NCBI RefSeq assembly: GCF_004116265.1
Contig: NZ_QOUX01000046.1
Coordinates: 930,001-994,000 of the forward strand
DNA from: Anaerobacillus alkaliphilus
GTDB lineage: Bacteria > Bacillota > Bacilli > Bacillales > Anaerobacillaceae
Reading direction: 5' to 3'
Length of the DNA stretch: 64,000 bases
Within the stretch, counting starts at the first letter, position 1; every line of letters starts with the position of its first letter. The position numbers and the translations under genes are program-made. This document shows, one piece after another, positions 25,724-35,218 of the stretch. A model generated the notes under the pieces. It was not told the DNA's origin. It saw only the letters and a program-made list of their open reading frames with translations, and did no database searches.

Positions 25724-28318
25724 TTACATTCTATCAGAAAGCTCTTCCTCAGAGATAAGAACATTTCTTGGTTTTGAACCCATTGCCTCAGAAATAATTC
25801 CTCTAGCCTCCATCATATCGATAAGGCGAGCAGCTCGATTAAAACCAATCCGATATCTTCTTTGTAGACTTGAGGAAGATGCACCACCTTGCTCTAAAAC
25901 ATAGTAGCAAGCTTCTTCAAACAAATCATCCTCTTGATCAACTACAGTTTCATAGCTTTTAATGAGACTTTCTTTATCAAAAAGAAAGTTAGGTTTTCGT
26001 TGCGCTTTAACTAATGCAACTACTCGATCAATTTCTTCATCTGAGACATAGTTTCCTTGTACTCGAACAGGTTTGGACGAACCATTTTCAAATAACAGCA
26101 TATCACCTTTGCCTAACAACCTTTCGGCACCGCCTGAGTCAATAATCGTTCGAGAGTCAGCCTGAGAAGACACAGAAAAGGCAATTCGTGTAGGAATATT
26201 CGCTTTAATTAATCCTGTAATAACATCAACAGATGGTCTTTGAGTAGCAAGAAGCAAGTGGATCCCACAAGCTCTAGCTTTTTGAGCAATACGGCAAATG
26301 GCTTCCTCCACATCATGAGGGGAGACCATCATTAAATCCGCTAACTCATCAATGACAATGACAATATACGGCATTGCAGGTGTTGGGTCACCATCGATTT
26401 TCATAACCTCATTATATCGTTTGATATCTCTAACGCCATTTTGAACAAATAGTTCGTATCTACGTTCCATTTCTTCAACGGCCCATTTTAGTGCAATTGT
26501 TGCTTGCTTAGCATCGGTAATTACTGGAGTTACCAGATGTGGAATATCATTATATGGAGCGAGCTCGACCATTTTCGGATCGACAAGCATTAGTTTTACT
26601 TCCTCCGGAGTTGCCTTAAACATTATGCTGACTAGAATGGAATTAATACAGACACTTTTCCCCGAGCCAGTAGCACCAGCAATTAATCCATGTGGCATCT
26701 TTTGAATATCAGTGACGATCGGCTTTCCTTCAATATCTAACCCGAGCGCAACTGTTAGAGGAGATGGACTTTTTTGAAACTCAGAGCTACGTAAGATTTC
26801 TCTGATCACAACTGGATCACTCACATCATTAGGAACTTCAATCCCAATTGCGTTCTTACCCGGAATAGGTGCCTCCATCCGAATATCCTTTGCAGCTAAA
26901 CTAAGTTTAATGTCATCCTGTAACCCTGTTACCTTGCTTACCTTCACCCCTGGCTCTGGCTGAATTTCAAAGCGAGTAACGGAAGGCCCTCTAGTTACAC
27001 CAACAACCTTTGCTTGAACATTAAAATTGGCTAAAGTAACTTCAAGTGTATCTTTTTTTTCATCAAGCCACTTATGACTGTTCTCAGGCTGCCTTGGAGG
27101 TATATTTAATAGTTGTAGAGTAGGAAATTGGTACGTCTTCTCAGGTATTGCTTCTGTTCTTTTTTGTGCTAGGCGATCCTTATGAAACATTAATACATTA
27201 AAAGGGACAACTGTTTTTCTTGGAACATCCTTGTCATCTTTTGTAGTTTCATTGTTATTTATATTCAACTTCAACGGTAATTGTTCAAGCTCCTCCCTAT
27301 CTTGGGCAGTAGTTTCTTCACTTACCTCAGTAAATGCTGCTGCAATCTCTTCATGAGTCTCATTTATCGATTGCACCATCAGTTCTTCAAAATCTTCAAT
27401 TGCAGTAGGAGAGGGTTCTTCAGTTACATATTCCTCGTGTGTTAGAAGGCAATTGTCCGAATTTACTACTCGTTCTATTCCTTCTAAAGAGTCATTATAG
27501 CCCTCGTCCTCATTGGAGTTTTCGTCCCAAATATCTTCCTCTTCATAAACGTGCAGTTCAAGTTCATGGTTTAGTTCATTAATCGTTTCTTGTAAACCAT
27601 TGTCCTCTTGGTCAATTTGCTCTACTAAGTTATCTCGTGCATGATCCAAATCAGAGACGATAAAGTTATCTTTTCTATATAATTCATTTACAGCGCCAGC
27701 TTCTAAAGTTTCATCAGTCAAAGTTGTAAACTCTACTCCATTGATCTGCATAGCAGGCATAGGTATCAGTAATTTAGAAAAATCATCTCGATTGAGTTCT
27801 ACTATCTTTTCGTCAAGTTCAATTGGGATATTCAAGGTTTCATTGGGAACATCATCATCTGTCAATACTGACCTATTCGACCCTGGCGGTTTACCAAACG
27901 CATATATTGGTGAGGGAATATTTGTCGCCTTGAAGTTAACTCCCTGAAACTTCTTCCGTACCTTTTCCTGAACTGGACTAACTTCAGCATTATCTTCAGA
28001 TTTTACTCGTTTTTGCTCTTTTGATTTTTCCAATGGTGTTACTTTTTTCTGTTTATTAGAAACTTGCTCTTGATTTCTCTGAAAAACCTGGTTAGTTGTT
28101 GGCTTTGCTTTAGTAACAGAAGGTTCATCCGCAATCATCGGAAAGCGAAATTTACCTTCCTTAGGATACTGATGAATCATTTTTGCTTCTGTTTCTGCCT
28201 CAGACCTAATTCTCCCATAATATTTCTTTCGTTCTTCACGAGTATGTATATGTTCCTCTTCTTGCCCGAATAAAAAAGAATGAATTTTTTTATAGGCTAT
28301 TTTTAATCGTTTGTACAT
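25724..28318 (-). CDS. sftA: SftA, soluble FtsK/SpoIIIE-type DNA translocase
   Basis: 864 residues. No N-terminal membrane helices, which distinguishes SftA from SpoIIIE. The first ~390 residues are a variable, acidic linker. The RecA-like motor has Walker A GATGSGKS at 547-554, Walker B VIVIDELADLMM and the FtsK signature (HLLLATQRPSVDVITG). A gamma winged-helix domain ends the protein (CYYVLEQGGASSSSLQRRY). SftA helps clear chromosome ends from the septum. The start has AAGGTG seven bases upstream. A GTG/ATG-extended frame upstream has no RBS. In B. subtilis it is named ytpT and adjoins murC. Confidence 0.95.
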   Translation of the reverse strand: MYKRLKIAYKKIHSFLFGQEEEHIHTREERKKYYGRIRSEAETEAKMIHQYPKEGKFRFPMIADEPSVTKAKPTTNQVFQRNQEQVSNKQKKVTPLEKSKEQKRVKSEDNAEVSPVQEKVRKKFQGVNFKATNIPSPIYAFGKPPGSNRSVLTDDDVPNETLNIPIELDEKIVELNRDDFSKLLIPMPAMQINGVEFTTLTDETLEAGAVNELYRKDNFIVSDLDHARDNLVEQIDQEDNGLQETINELNHELELHVYEEEDIWDENSNEDEGYNDSLEGIERVVNSDNCLLTHEEYVTEEPSPTAIEDFEELMVQSINETHEEIAAAFTEVSEETTAQDREELEQLPLKLNINNNETTKDDKDVPRKTVVPFNVLMFHKDRLAQKRTEAIPEKTYQFPTLQLLNIPPRQPENSHKWLDEKKDTLEVTLANFNVQAKVVGVTRGPSVTRFEIQPEPGVKVSKVTGLQDDIKLSLAAKDIRMEAPIPGKNAIGIEVPNDVSDPVVIREILRSSEFQKSPSPLTVALGLDIEGKPIVTDIQKMPHGLIAGATGSGKSVCINSILVSIMFKATPEEVKLMLVDPKMVELAPYNDIPHLVTPVITDAKQATIALKWAVEEMERRYELFVQNGVRDIKRYNEVMKIDGDPTPAMPYIVIVIDELADLMMVSPHDVEEAICRIAQKARACGIHLLLATQRPSVDVITGLIKANIPTRIAFSVSSQADSRTIIDSGGAERLLGKGDMLLFENGSSKPVRVQGNYVSDEEIDRVVALVKAQRKPNFLFDKESLIKSYETVVDQEDDLFEEACYYVLEQGGASSSSLQRRYRIGFNRAARLIDMMEARGIISEAMGSKPRNVLISEEELSDRM

Positions 28319-28550
28319 GAAATCACCTTTTCTCTGATATGAATGCGGAAGTAATTGTATTATGCTTATCAAGGATGAATTTCCTATCTGCTAGTTTAAT
28401 AATAACGTAAAAAAGGAAAAAACCACTAGTTTTTTCTAGGAACAAATGGAGATTGTGAAAAAATACCTAAAATTACATTCTAGTAGGAATTTTTAATATT
28501 TTTAGCGAATTTACCACTAAACATTATTTATTAAGAATAGGACGTGCAAG

Positions 28551-29003
28551 ATGAGTCAATTTATCATTAGACAAGTAGTCAAAGAGGATGCAAAAGATTT
28601 AGTTCAATTAATGAAAAACTACATTGTTGATTTTTATCAAAAACCTGAGCCAAAAGAAGAAGATGTTGAGGCTTTAATACACCGATTAATTATGGAGCCT
28701 TCTAGTGGCATTCAGTTTGTAGCCGAAAAAGAAGAAAAATTAGTAGGTTTTGCTACGCTCTACTTTTCATTTAGTACACTGCAATTGAAGAAGGTTGCAA
28801 TTCTAAATGACATGTTTATCAATGAGGATGCTAGAGGAGAAAAGATAGGTGAACAACTTTTTCAAACTAGCTTATCCTATATAAGAGAAAATGACTTTGC
28901 TTATATGACATGGGAAACAGCCAAAGACAATTTAATCGCTCAATCACTTTACAACAAGATGGGCGGAAAAATATCTGAATGGCTGGTTTATGAGATGAGC
29001 TAA
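28551..29003 (+). CDS. GNAT acetyltransferase
   Basis: 150 residues. N-terminal IIRQVVKEDAKDLVQLM, central beta strands with KVAILNDMFI, motif A NEDARGEKIGEQLFQ and the C-terminal WETAKDNLIAQSLYNKMGG. Typical small GNAT of unknown substrate. RBS AGGACGTG. Monocistronic, followed by a terminator. Confidence 0.88.
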   Translation: MSQFIIRQVVKEDAKDLVQLMKNYIVDFYQKPEPKEEDVEALIHRLIMEPSSGIQFVAEKEEKLVGFATLYFSFSTLQLKKVAILNDMFINEDARGEKIGEQLFQTSLSYIRENDFAYMTWETAKDNLIAQSLYNKMGGKISEWLVYEMS

Positions 29004-29028
29004 AACGAGCCCAATTTAGGGCTCGTTT
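29003..29028 (+). terminator. Terminator of the GNAT gene
   Basis: AAACGAGCCC/GGGCTCGTTT with a six-base loop, then CTTTTC. Confidence 0.85.
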
Positions 29029-29036
29029 CTTTTCTG

Positions 29037-29240
29037 CTATTCTTGGTCAAAATATTCCTTAAACTTTTTTGTTTCTTTCTTACTTTCAATTTGAAAATAT
29101 GGATTATCCTCTGTGACATCTTTTGGGTCTAAGTTTGTTTTCATGACTAAAAACGGGCTATCTGTAGGTTCGACTATGACGCGATCAGATAATTTCTCGA
29201 AGTCAGGCATGTTATCATTTCCTGGGTTTGTCTTTTCCAT
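29037..29240 (-). CDS. Small hydrophilic protein of unknown function (67 residues)
   Basis: Starts MEKTNPGNDNMPDFEKLSD, with acidic and basic blocks and no membrane segment. GGGAGGTG precedes two adjacent ATG codons, and the second has the better spacing. Located between the ytpQ terminator and the convergent GNAT gene. No family recognised. Confidence 0.65.
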   Translation of the reverse strand: MEKTNPGNDNMPDFEKLSDRVIVEPTDSPFLVMKTNLDPKDVTEDNPYFQIESKKETKKFKEYFDQE

Positions 29241-29298
29241 CATTACACCTCCCTCTCCATTAGAGTGTGATTTCCTGATGGAATTATCACAAAAACAA

Positions 29299-29327
29299 AA
29301 AAATGGTGAGCATCACTCACCATTTTT
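29299..29327. terminator. Terminator downstream of ytpQ
   Basis: AAAAATGGTGAG/CTCACCATTTTT with a five-base loop. T-runs on both strands. Confidence 0.85.
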
Positions 29328-29331
29328 AAAA

Positions 29332-30129
29332 TCATTGTTTAGGTTTTCTTTGAGCAAGGATAAACACTGGTTCAAACTTGTCATTTTCATAAATAAAAGG
29401 TAGAGCCGTAATTGGAGTTCTGCCATTCGTGAAAAATGAGAAAACCATTTGTCCAAGCACGTCATAACCAGTTTCATTAACAATATCTGCAATAATTAAT
29501 ACGTCTTGGTGCGGAACTGCAAGGGCGAGTTCACCTTCTGCTGTTTTGGCATATTGTTTTAATAGTTGTTCATTTAAAATCTTACTTGCATCATAACCGT
29601 CATTGGTATTTATAAAGTAGTAAGTATTCCCTGCAACAACATCTTTCTTGGCTTCTGTTTTAAGTGAACGAAGATTAAACATCGCCATTTCCTTAATTTT
29701 GGCTGGATCAAGCTGCTCACTTTCAACTATTTCTCTAGTCAATAAAGTAAAGGTTGTTCCACGATCTATTGCATAATAGACTCTAGTTTCGGCAGTATGT
29801 TCCTCAAATAATAACTCTTTTCCATCTCCCGAAAGTGTCGTAAAAGAAGTTGACCGAAGAACCGGAAAAATGGCCTTCTCATTGCCCTTTAATGTAAATG
29901 GTGTAGCCATTGCTTGTAATGCAGATTCAACATAGTGAACCGCCTCATCAATGGCAGTTTCTTTTTTCTCCGACCATTTTGCCGCTAATTTTGAGATAGA
30001 AAGGGTAACACCTTTGTTCACATTGATATCATCTATTCTTAATTTTTGTTCATCTCTATCATAGGAAATTCGACGTTGTGGTTGCTGCAATCGTTTTTCT
30101 AATTCTCGTTTTATCTCTAATGGCTTCAT
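29332..30129 (-). CDS. ytpQ: YtpQ, DUF1444 protein
   Basis: 265 residues, cytoplasmic, without membrane segments. It belongs to the DUF1444 family by overall sequence (opening KPLEIKRELEKRL, and the FPVLRSTSF and INTNDGYDASKIL segments). Function unknown. RBS AAGGAGG. It lies next to ytpP as in B. subtilis, but the tRNA-binding-domain gene ytpR, which precedes ytpQ there, is not present here. Confidence 0.9.
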   Translation of the reverse strand: MKPLEIKRELEKRLQQPQRRISYDRDEQKLRIDDINVNKGVTLSISKLAAKWSEKKETAIDEAVHYVESALQAMATPFTLKGNEKAIFPVLRSTSFTTLSGDGKELLFEEHTAETRVYYAIDRGTTFTLLTREIVESEQLDPAKIKEMAMFNLRSLKTEAKKDVVAGNTYYFINTNDGYDASKILNEQLLKQYAKTAEGELALAVPHQDVLIIADIVNETGYDVLGQMVFSFFTNGRTPITALPFIYENDKFEPVFILAQRKPKQ

Positions 30130-30213
30130 AAAATAAGCCTCCTTTTCTAATTCACCTTATCATTTTAACATGTTATACATCTTGATCAAAAAATAATGCT
30201 TCTATATAAAAAA

Positions 30214-30233
30214 GTAGTCACCCAAGTGACTAC
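30214..30233 (-). terminator. Terminator of ytpP
   Basis: GTAGTCAC/GTGACTAC with a four-base loop, then TTTTTTAT on the minus strand. Confidence 0.85.
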
Positions 30234-30246
30234 CTGCTTCTCAACT

Positions 30247-30576
30247 TTATTTTGATAACTTATCAAAAGTGTCTTGCAAAAATTTCTCAATTTCCTCTTT
30301 CGTTTTACGATCCTTACTAACAAAGCGATCAATTTCTTCGCCATTGTGATATGCGATAAAACTTGGAATTCCAAATACCTCTAATTCTACGCATAAGTCA
30401 ATCAGCTTATCTCGATCCGCATAATAGAAAGTAAATTGTGAAAATTTTTCTTCAATTTCTGGTAATACAGGTTGAATTACGACACAATCTGGGCACCAGT
30501 TTGCTGAGAACATCACGACAGAAAGACCTGTTTGTAGTTGACTCTTATACATATCTTTGGACTCTAGTACTTTCAT
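30247..30576 (-). CDS. ytpP: YtpP, thioredoxin-like protein
   Basis: 109-residue thioredoxin fold with active site WCPDC (from NWCPDC at about residue 27), DRDKLIDLC in the central helix and a cis-proline in FGIPSF. Thiol-disulfide oxidoreductase of unknown partner. RBS GGGGGAAA. Upstream of ytpQ with its own terminator. Confidence 0.93.
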   Translation of the reverse strand: MKVLESKDMYKSQLQTGLSVVMFSANWCPDCVVIQPVLPEIEEKFSQFTFYYADRDKLIDLCVELEVFGIPSFIAYHNGEEIDRFVSKDRKTKEEIEKFLQDTFDKLSK

Positions 30577-30616
30577 TAATTTCCCCCACCATCTCTTTTA
30601 TTTTTCATCACCAAAA

Positions 30617-31630
30617 TTATTGATCGATCTTCATATCTCCAAATTTTATTAGACCAACTTTTCTTAGGATCTCTGACAAAATTAAGCTTATCACAGCTGG
30701 ACCCACAAAATGCAGTAGGAAAACTTTCATAAAGACGTCGCCAGTAAAGCCCATAACGGTAAAAGTCATAATCTGCCCTACAAAACCACTTGTTCCCATT
30801 CCAGCACCCGCAGGATTATTAACCATTTGAAAAAAAATCGTTGCAAACGGTGCAAGAACCATTCCGGCGACGGTAGGCGGAATTAAAATAAATGGATTCT
30901 TTACAATATTAGGTACTTGAAGCATAGATGTTCCAATCCCTTGGGCAATAAAGCCTGAGAAACCATTTTCACGATAACTACTAGTTGCAAAGCCAATCAT
31001 TTGTGCAGCACAACCTACTGTTGCAGCCCCCGCAGCTATTCCCTCTAACCCAAGCATAAACGCAATCGCTGCACTTGATATCGGTGCCGTTAATGCTAAG
31101 CCCATAAAAAGAGCAACCAAAATGCCCATTAGAAGCGGTTGAAGATCTACTGACCACATAATTAATGCACCAAACTCTTCAATACCTCTAGAAATTACAG
31201 GACCAATTGTGTTTGCTACGACATAACCAGTAAAAATCGTTACAAACGGTGTAACAATGATGTCTAATTTCGTCTCTTTAGAAACTAACTTCCCAATTTC
31301 AGTAGCTAAAACAGTAGCAACGAATGCACCAGCTGGTCCTCCAAGTATTGCACCGGCTGAGCCTACTACAACCGCAGGAAATAGAACAAGCCTTGGTGCG
31401 TTTAAACCAAAAGCTACCGCTACTCCAATTGCTGGACCCATTAAATCCATAGCCAATTGTCCCATCGGTACAAACCATTGCTCTAAAAACCAAATTTGCT
31501 GTCCAGCTGTACGGATAATTAAACCAATGATTAGAGAGGAAAAAAGCCCCAATGCCATAAAACTTAAAGCTGTAACAAAATAGGTCCTTAATGATAGGTC
31601 TACACCTTTTTTATGTAAAAAACTTCGCAA
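30617..31630 (-). CDS. PTS EIIC-like membrane permease
   Basis: 337 residues with about eight to ten hydrophobic helices rich in Gly and Ala, for example GPAIGVAVAFGLNAPRLVLF and GLALTAPISSAAIAFMLG. This matches the PTS_EIIC_2 family, whose members lack fused IIA/IIB parts and whose substrates are mostly unknown. TTG start with GGAAGGTG seven bases upstream. No PTS partner genes nearby. Confidence 0.85.
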   Translation of the reverse strand: MRSFLHKKGVDLSLRTYFVTALSFMALGLFSSLIIGLIIRTAGQQIWFLEQWFVPMGQLAMDLMGPAIGVAVAFGLNAPRLVLFPAVVVGSAGAILGGPAGAFVATVLATEIGKLVSKETKLDIIVTPFVTIFTGYVVANTIGPVISRGIEEFGALIMWSVDLQPLLMGILVALFMGLALTAPISSAAIAFMLGLEGIAAGAATVGCAAQMIGFATSSYRENGFSGFIAQGIGTSMLQVPNIVKNPFILIPPTVAGMVLAPFATIFFQMVNNPAGAGMGTSGFVGQIMTFTVMGFTGDVFMKVFLLHFVGPAVISLILSEILRKVGLIKFGDMKIDQ

Positions 31631-31737
31631 GTGAACACACCTTCCTAATTAATATTACAATCATTATTTACCATTCTATCTTATTTAATTAATTTACATA
31701 TGACAAGTTAAATGTATATACAGCTATAATAAAAAAG

Positions 31738-31770
31738 AGGATGTCTATACCAACTTGGCTAAGACATCCT
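31738..31770 (-). terminator. Terminator of the 169-residue lipoprotein gene
   Basis: AGGATGTCT/AGACATCCT, then CTTTTTTATTA on the minus strand. Confidence 0.8.
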
Positions 31771-31774
31771 ATTC

Positions 31775-32284
31775 CTAATATTTAATTGACTTAATAATAT
31801 CTAACAACGTATCCACACTGTTCTTAAAATCCCCGATTTCTGTAACGGTTGTCCCTTTTTCGCCACCTATACCTACGATTACTTTATATTTACCATCCTC
31901 AAAAGGAGAAACTATAATATAACTAAATAAACCGTCTATCTCTTGTTTTTCTATTAGTATTGCTTTTTCTTCTACTAACTTATCTTGTTCAAAGTTTACT
32001 TGACTAAGCGAGCCTTCTGCTGGATTAGAGAAGATTAAGAATAACTGGTCACCTTTCGATAAAATTAAGTTATTCTCTGTTATTTCTTCCACTTGTAAAT
32101 CTGCAGGAAGATAATAGCTAAATAAATCGGTTGTTTGATTTTGCTCTTTTGCTTCTTCCGACACTCCAACTTCAAATGATGCTTTCGCTAATTCAATCGC
32201 TTGTTCTTTGCTTACACTACAACCAGTGATAAGAACTATAACTAATAAAAGCATTAATTTGTTTATAACGAACTTTAGTTTCAT
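31775..32284 (-). CDS. Lipoprotein of unknown function
   Basis: 169 residues. Signal peptide with a good lipobox (LLLVIVLITGC, Cys22), then an acidic N-terminal part and a beta-rich domain (NLILSKGDQLFLIFSNP; FSYIIVSPFEDGKYKVIVGIGG). RBS AGGAGGTG. Monocistronic and divergent from the phn-type transporter. No named family recognised. Confidence 0.85.
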   Translation of the reverse strand: MKLKFVINKLMLLLVIVLITGCSVSKEQAIELAKASFEVGVSEEAKEQNQTTDLFSYYLPADLQVEEITENNLILSKGDQLFLIFSNPAEGSLSQVNFEQDKLVEEKAILIEKQEIDGLFSYIIVSPFEDGKYKVIVGIGGEKGTTVTEIGDFKNSVDTLLDIIKSIKY

Positions 32285-32547
32285 TCCTTCACCTCCTCTG
32301 GTGATTTCTATAAACTTTTCTCTATATGATTTAAACGGATTTGCACTTATTTACTATAATCATACATCACCTAGGAATAGGTGACAAGCATTGATACTAT
32401 TCAATTTTCAGCTGTACCAGAGTATTTTTTAGAAAAAATACTTTTAATTCCCAACAATAAATATTAGATTTCATATAATAATTATGGTAAGTTAATAATA
32501 ATTTGTTATTATACAAATTACTATTAATTATTGAGGTGGAGAAAGAG

Positions 32548-33492
32548 ATGAAAAAGGGTTTACTGATGATGCTTTTGGCTCTCATTCTAGTTATCGCAGC
32601 ATGTGGCGGTCAAACAGAAGAAAGCAAAGAGAAAACAAAAGAAGGCACGCTAACAGAGGGATCAGAAGCTACTGAAGAAACTAGCGAGCTAGTAATTGGT
32701 CTTATTCCTTCGCAATCTGAAGGTGAAATGGAAACTGCTATGGATAAACTTCAAGCAGAATTAGAGGAAAAACTAGGGAGACCGGTAAAAATTGACCATT
32801 ATCCAGCCTATAACGGTGTTGTTGAAGCTTTAAACTACGGACATATCGATATGGCTTACTTTGGTCCACTAACATATGTAATAGCACATGAACGCAGTGG
32901 AGCTCAAGCCATTATTACACAGCTTGTAAATGGAGAGCCTTACTATCATTCTTATTTTATTACAAAGGCTGATGCACCTTGGGAAACACTTGACGAATTA
33001 TTGGAGGACAAAGAAAATGTTAGCTTAGCTTTCGGAAGTCCTTCTTCTACATCAGGTTCTTTAATTCCCGGTGTTGAGTTGAAAGAACGAGGTGTTTTCC
33101 GTTCTGAAGATGATCATGACTTTGCACAAGTAACTTATACTGGTAGTCATGATATTACAGCACAATCAGTTCTAAATGGTAGTGTTCTTGTAGGAGCTAT
33201 TGACAGTGCTATTTTTGAAGCGCAAATTCGCTCTGGAAAACTTAATGCAGATGATTTTAAAATCGTTTGGAAATCAGAAAGAATTTTCCAATATCCATGG
33301 GCTGTAAAACCTAACATGGATACAGCGACGATTACTGCACTTCAAGAAGCATTTGTTAGTATTACAGATGAAGATATATTAAATGCTTTTGGTGCGACTG
33401 CTTTTACAACAGCAACAAATGAGGATTACGATGCAATTCGTAATGCGGCGATTATAGATGGTAGGATGGATGATGATTTAGGTGGAAAATAG
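32548..33492 (+). CDS. phnD: PhnD/PtxB-type ABC transporter substrate-binding lipoprotein
   Basis: 314 residues. Lipobox LVIAACGG at about residues 13-20, an acidic linker, and a type II periplasmic-binding fold. Family segments are LVIGLIPSQ, YGHIDMAYFGPLTYV (ligand loop), SFFTK-like YFITKAD, FGSPSSTSGSLIP and GAIDSAIFE. Binds phosphonate, phosphite or phosphate esters in relatives. Start chosen at ATG with GGTGGAG upstream. A hairpin after it may reduce downstream expression relative to this gene. Confidence 0.92.
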   Translation: MKKGLLMMLLALILVIAACGGQTEESKEKTKEGTLTEGSEATEETSELVIGLIPSQSEGEMETAMDKLQAELEEKLGRPVKIDHYPAYNGVVEALNYGHIDMAYFGPLTYVIAHERSGAQAIITQLVNGEPYYHSYFITKADAPWETLDELLEDKENVSLAFGSPSSTSGSLIPGVELKERGVFRSEDDHDFAQVTYTGSHDITAQSVLNGSVLVGAIDSAIFEAQIRSGKLNADDFKIVWKSERIFQYPWAVKPNMDTATITALQEAFVSITDEDILNAFGATAFTTATNEDYDAIRNAAIIDGRMDDDLGGK

Positions 33493-33520
33493 GAAGTAAA
33501 ACCTATGAAGTGTTATACTG

Positions 33521-33549
33521 AAGAGGAGCGCTTTGGCGTTCCTCTTTTA
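33521..33549 (+). terminator. Hairpin between phnD and phnE
   Basis: AAGAGGAGCGC/GCGTTCCTCTT with one mismatch, followed by TTTTAA. In an operon this probably acts as a partial terminator giving excess binding protein. Confidence 0.65.
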
Positions 33550-33677
33550 ACTTTATTGTTCACTGAATTTCATCATTCATTGGATCGCCATTAAGGTAAA
33601 TATGAAATTCATTCAGTTACACTCGAATTTTGAGTTTAAAGCTATTCAACTATTTTAACATTAGGGGAGAACAATCT

Positions 33678-34439
33678 ATGGTCTGGTTTAAACCTAGATA
33701 CATTTTTTTCGGAATTATTTTTGCATTACTCATATGGTATAGTATGGAACTTACACAATTTCAATTTGAAAAGTTTAAAAATGTTCCTAATATGTTTTAT
33801 TTTATTAGAGATCAGTTTTTCCCTCCAAACTGGACAATTCTGCCAAGGCTAATCGATGCATCGTTTGTAACTCTGGCTATGGCTTTTTTGGGAACTGTTT
33901 TTGCATTAATTTTTGCTATTCCACTTAGTTTTATGGCTGCAAGGAATACGAGTCGACACCCACTATTTTGTTGGTTTAACCGTTCGATGCTCAGTGGACT
34001 TCGCTCTATCCCTGAAATTGTATTTGGCTTAATTTTTGTTGTTTCGCTTGGACTAGGTCCTTTCCCAGCCGTGCTCGCTATCATGTTACATAATATTGGG
34101 GTGCTAGGAAAGTTAATCTCTGAGCTTATTGAATCAGCAGAAATCGGACCACAAGAAGCTATGAAATCGGTTGGTGCTACAAGATGGATTGCTGTTTTAT
34201 TTTCAATTCTTCCGCAAATATGGCCAAATGTTCTTAGTCATTTTTTTTACCGTTTTGAAGTTGCTATCCGAACATCATTAATCTTAGGCTTTATCGGCGC
34301 TGGTGGAATAGGGCAACAACTGTTTAATCATTTTCAAACCTTCCAATACAAGTCGGTAGCCATGGATATTTTCGTCATCATTGTGTTAGTCATCGTTGTA
34401 GATTTTATCGGTGGAAAAATTCGAGAAAGGGTTATTTGA
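33678..34439 (+). CDS. phnE: PhnE-type ABC transporter permease
   Basis: 254 residues, about six membrane helices. The permease coupling loop (EAMKSVGATRWIAVLFSILPQ) matches the binding-protein-dependent transport EAA motif. RBS AGGGGAG precedes the ATG giving MVWFKPRY, while a 48-base longer frame lacks one. Ten bases separate its stop from phnC. Confidence 0.92.
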   Translation: MVWFKPRYIFFGIIFALLIWYSMELTQFQFEKFKNVPNMFYFIRDQFFPPNWTILPRLIDASFVTLAMAFLGTVFALIFAIPLSFMAARNTSRHPLFCWFNRSMLSGLRSIPEIVFGLIFVVSLGLGPFPAVLAIMLHNIGVLGKLISELIESAEIGPQEAMKSVGATRWIAVLFSILPQIWPNVLSHFFYRFEVAIRTSLILGFIGAGGIGQQLFNHFQTFQYKSVAMDIFVIIVLVIVVDFIGGKIRERVI

Positions 34440-34449
34440 GGTGATTGAA

Positions 34450-35184
34450 ATGTTACAAGTAAACGAACTATATGTAAAATACCCAAAAGCCAAGGAACAT
34501 GCCCTTTCAAACATCAACATTTCTTTTCAAAAAGGAGAATTCATCTGTATTCTTGGAAAGAGTGGCGCTGGAAAATCAACATTTATTCGTTGTTTAAATG
34601 GATTACAGCGTCCAACTACAGGGGCAGTCATTTGGAATGACAAAGACCTTTCTCGCCTAAAAGAGGGACAACTTAGAAAAGTTCGTGTAGAAATGGGAAT
34701 GATTTTTCAGCATTTCAACCTTATCCCCCGTCTTAGTGTCTTTCAAAATGTATTAACCGGGATGTTTGGAAAGCGTTCACCTTGGAAGAATTTGTTCGGA
34801 ATTTTTTCACAAGAGGAAAAAAAGTTGGCAATCAGCATGATAGAACATGTTGACTTAGTCGGACATAAAGACAAACGCGTAGAAGCGCTAAGTGGTGGGC
34901 AGAAACAACGAGTAGCGATCGCTCGTGCGTTACTTCAAAATCCCAAAGTATTTTTAGGAGATGAGCCTGTTGCTAGTCTTGATCCTGGTACAGCTAACCG
35001 TATTTTCTCATTGCTACAGTCTCTTCATAATGAGTATGACTTACTTACGGTTATCAATGTACATGATGTCGTATTGGCTAAACAATATGCCACTAGAATT
35101 ATTGCCTTAAAAGAAGGAAAAGTAATTTTTGATGATCTTCCTGAAAAATTTACTGATGAAGTTTATGACTTAGTATATAAATAA
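34450..35184 (+). CDS. phnC: PhnC-type ABC transporter ATPase
   Basis: 244 residues. Walker A LGKSGAGKST, Q-loop in MIFQHFNLI, signature LSGGQKQRVAIARAL, Walker B VFLGDEPVASLD and a switch histidine in NVHDV. Drives uptake with PhnD and PhnE. GAGGTG nine bases upstream fixes the start. No C-P lyase or phosphite dehydrogenase genes follow, so the transported compound is uncertain. Confidence 0.93.
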   Translation: MLQVNELYVKYPKAKEHALSNINISFQKGEFICILGKSGAGKSTFIRCLNGLQRPTTGAVIWNDKDLSRLKEGQLRKVRVEMGMIFQHFNLIPRLSVFQNVLTGMFGKRSPWKNLFGIFSQEEKKLAISMIEHVDLVGHKDKRVEALSGGQKQRVAIARALLQNPKVFLGDEPVASLDPGTANRIFSLLQSLHNEYDLLTVINVHDVVLAKQYATRIIALKEGKVIFDDLPEKFTDEVYDLVYK

Positions 35185-35218
35185 TAGCTAGGCTTGAATT
35201 TATTCAAGCCTAGCTATT
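35183..35218. terminator. Bidirectional terminator between phnC and the DUF84 gene
   Basis: A perfect 16-base stem (AATAGCTAGGCTTGAA and complement) with a four-base loop and T-rich flanks on both sides, starting inside the phnC stop codon. Confidence 0.92.

Noticed and set aside
32421-32445. A+T dyad AGTATTTTTT-AG-AAAAAATACT as a CodY box or terminator
   Set aside because: Pure A/T dyads are common here, and it lacks the C and G of the CodY consensus. Not listed as a feature.
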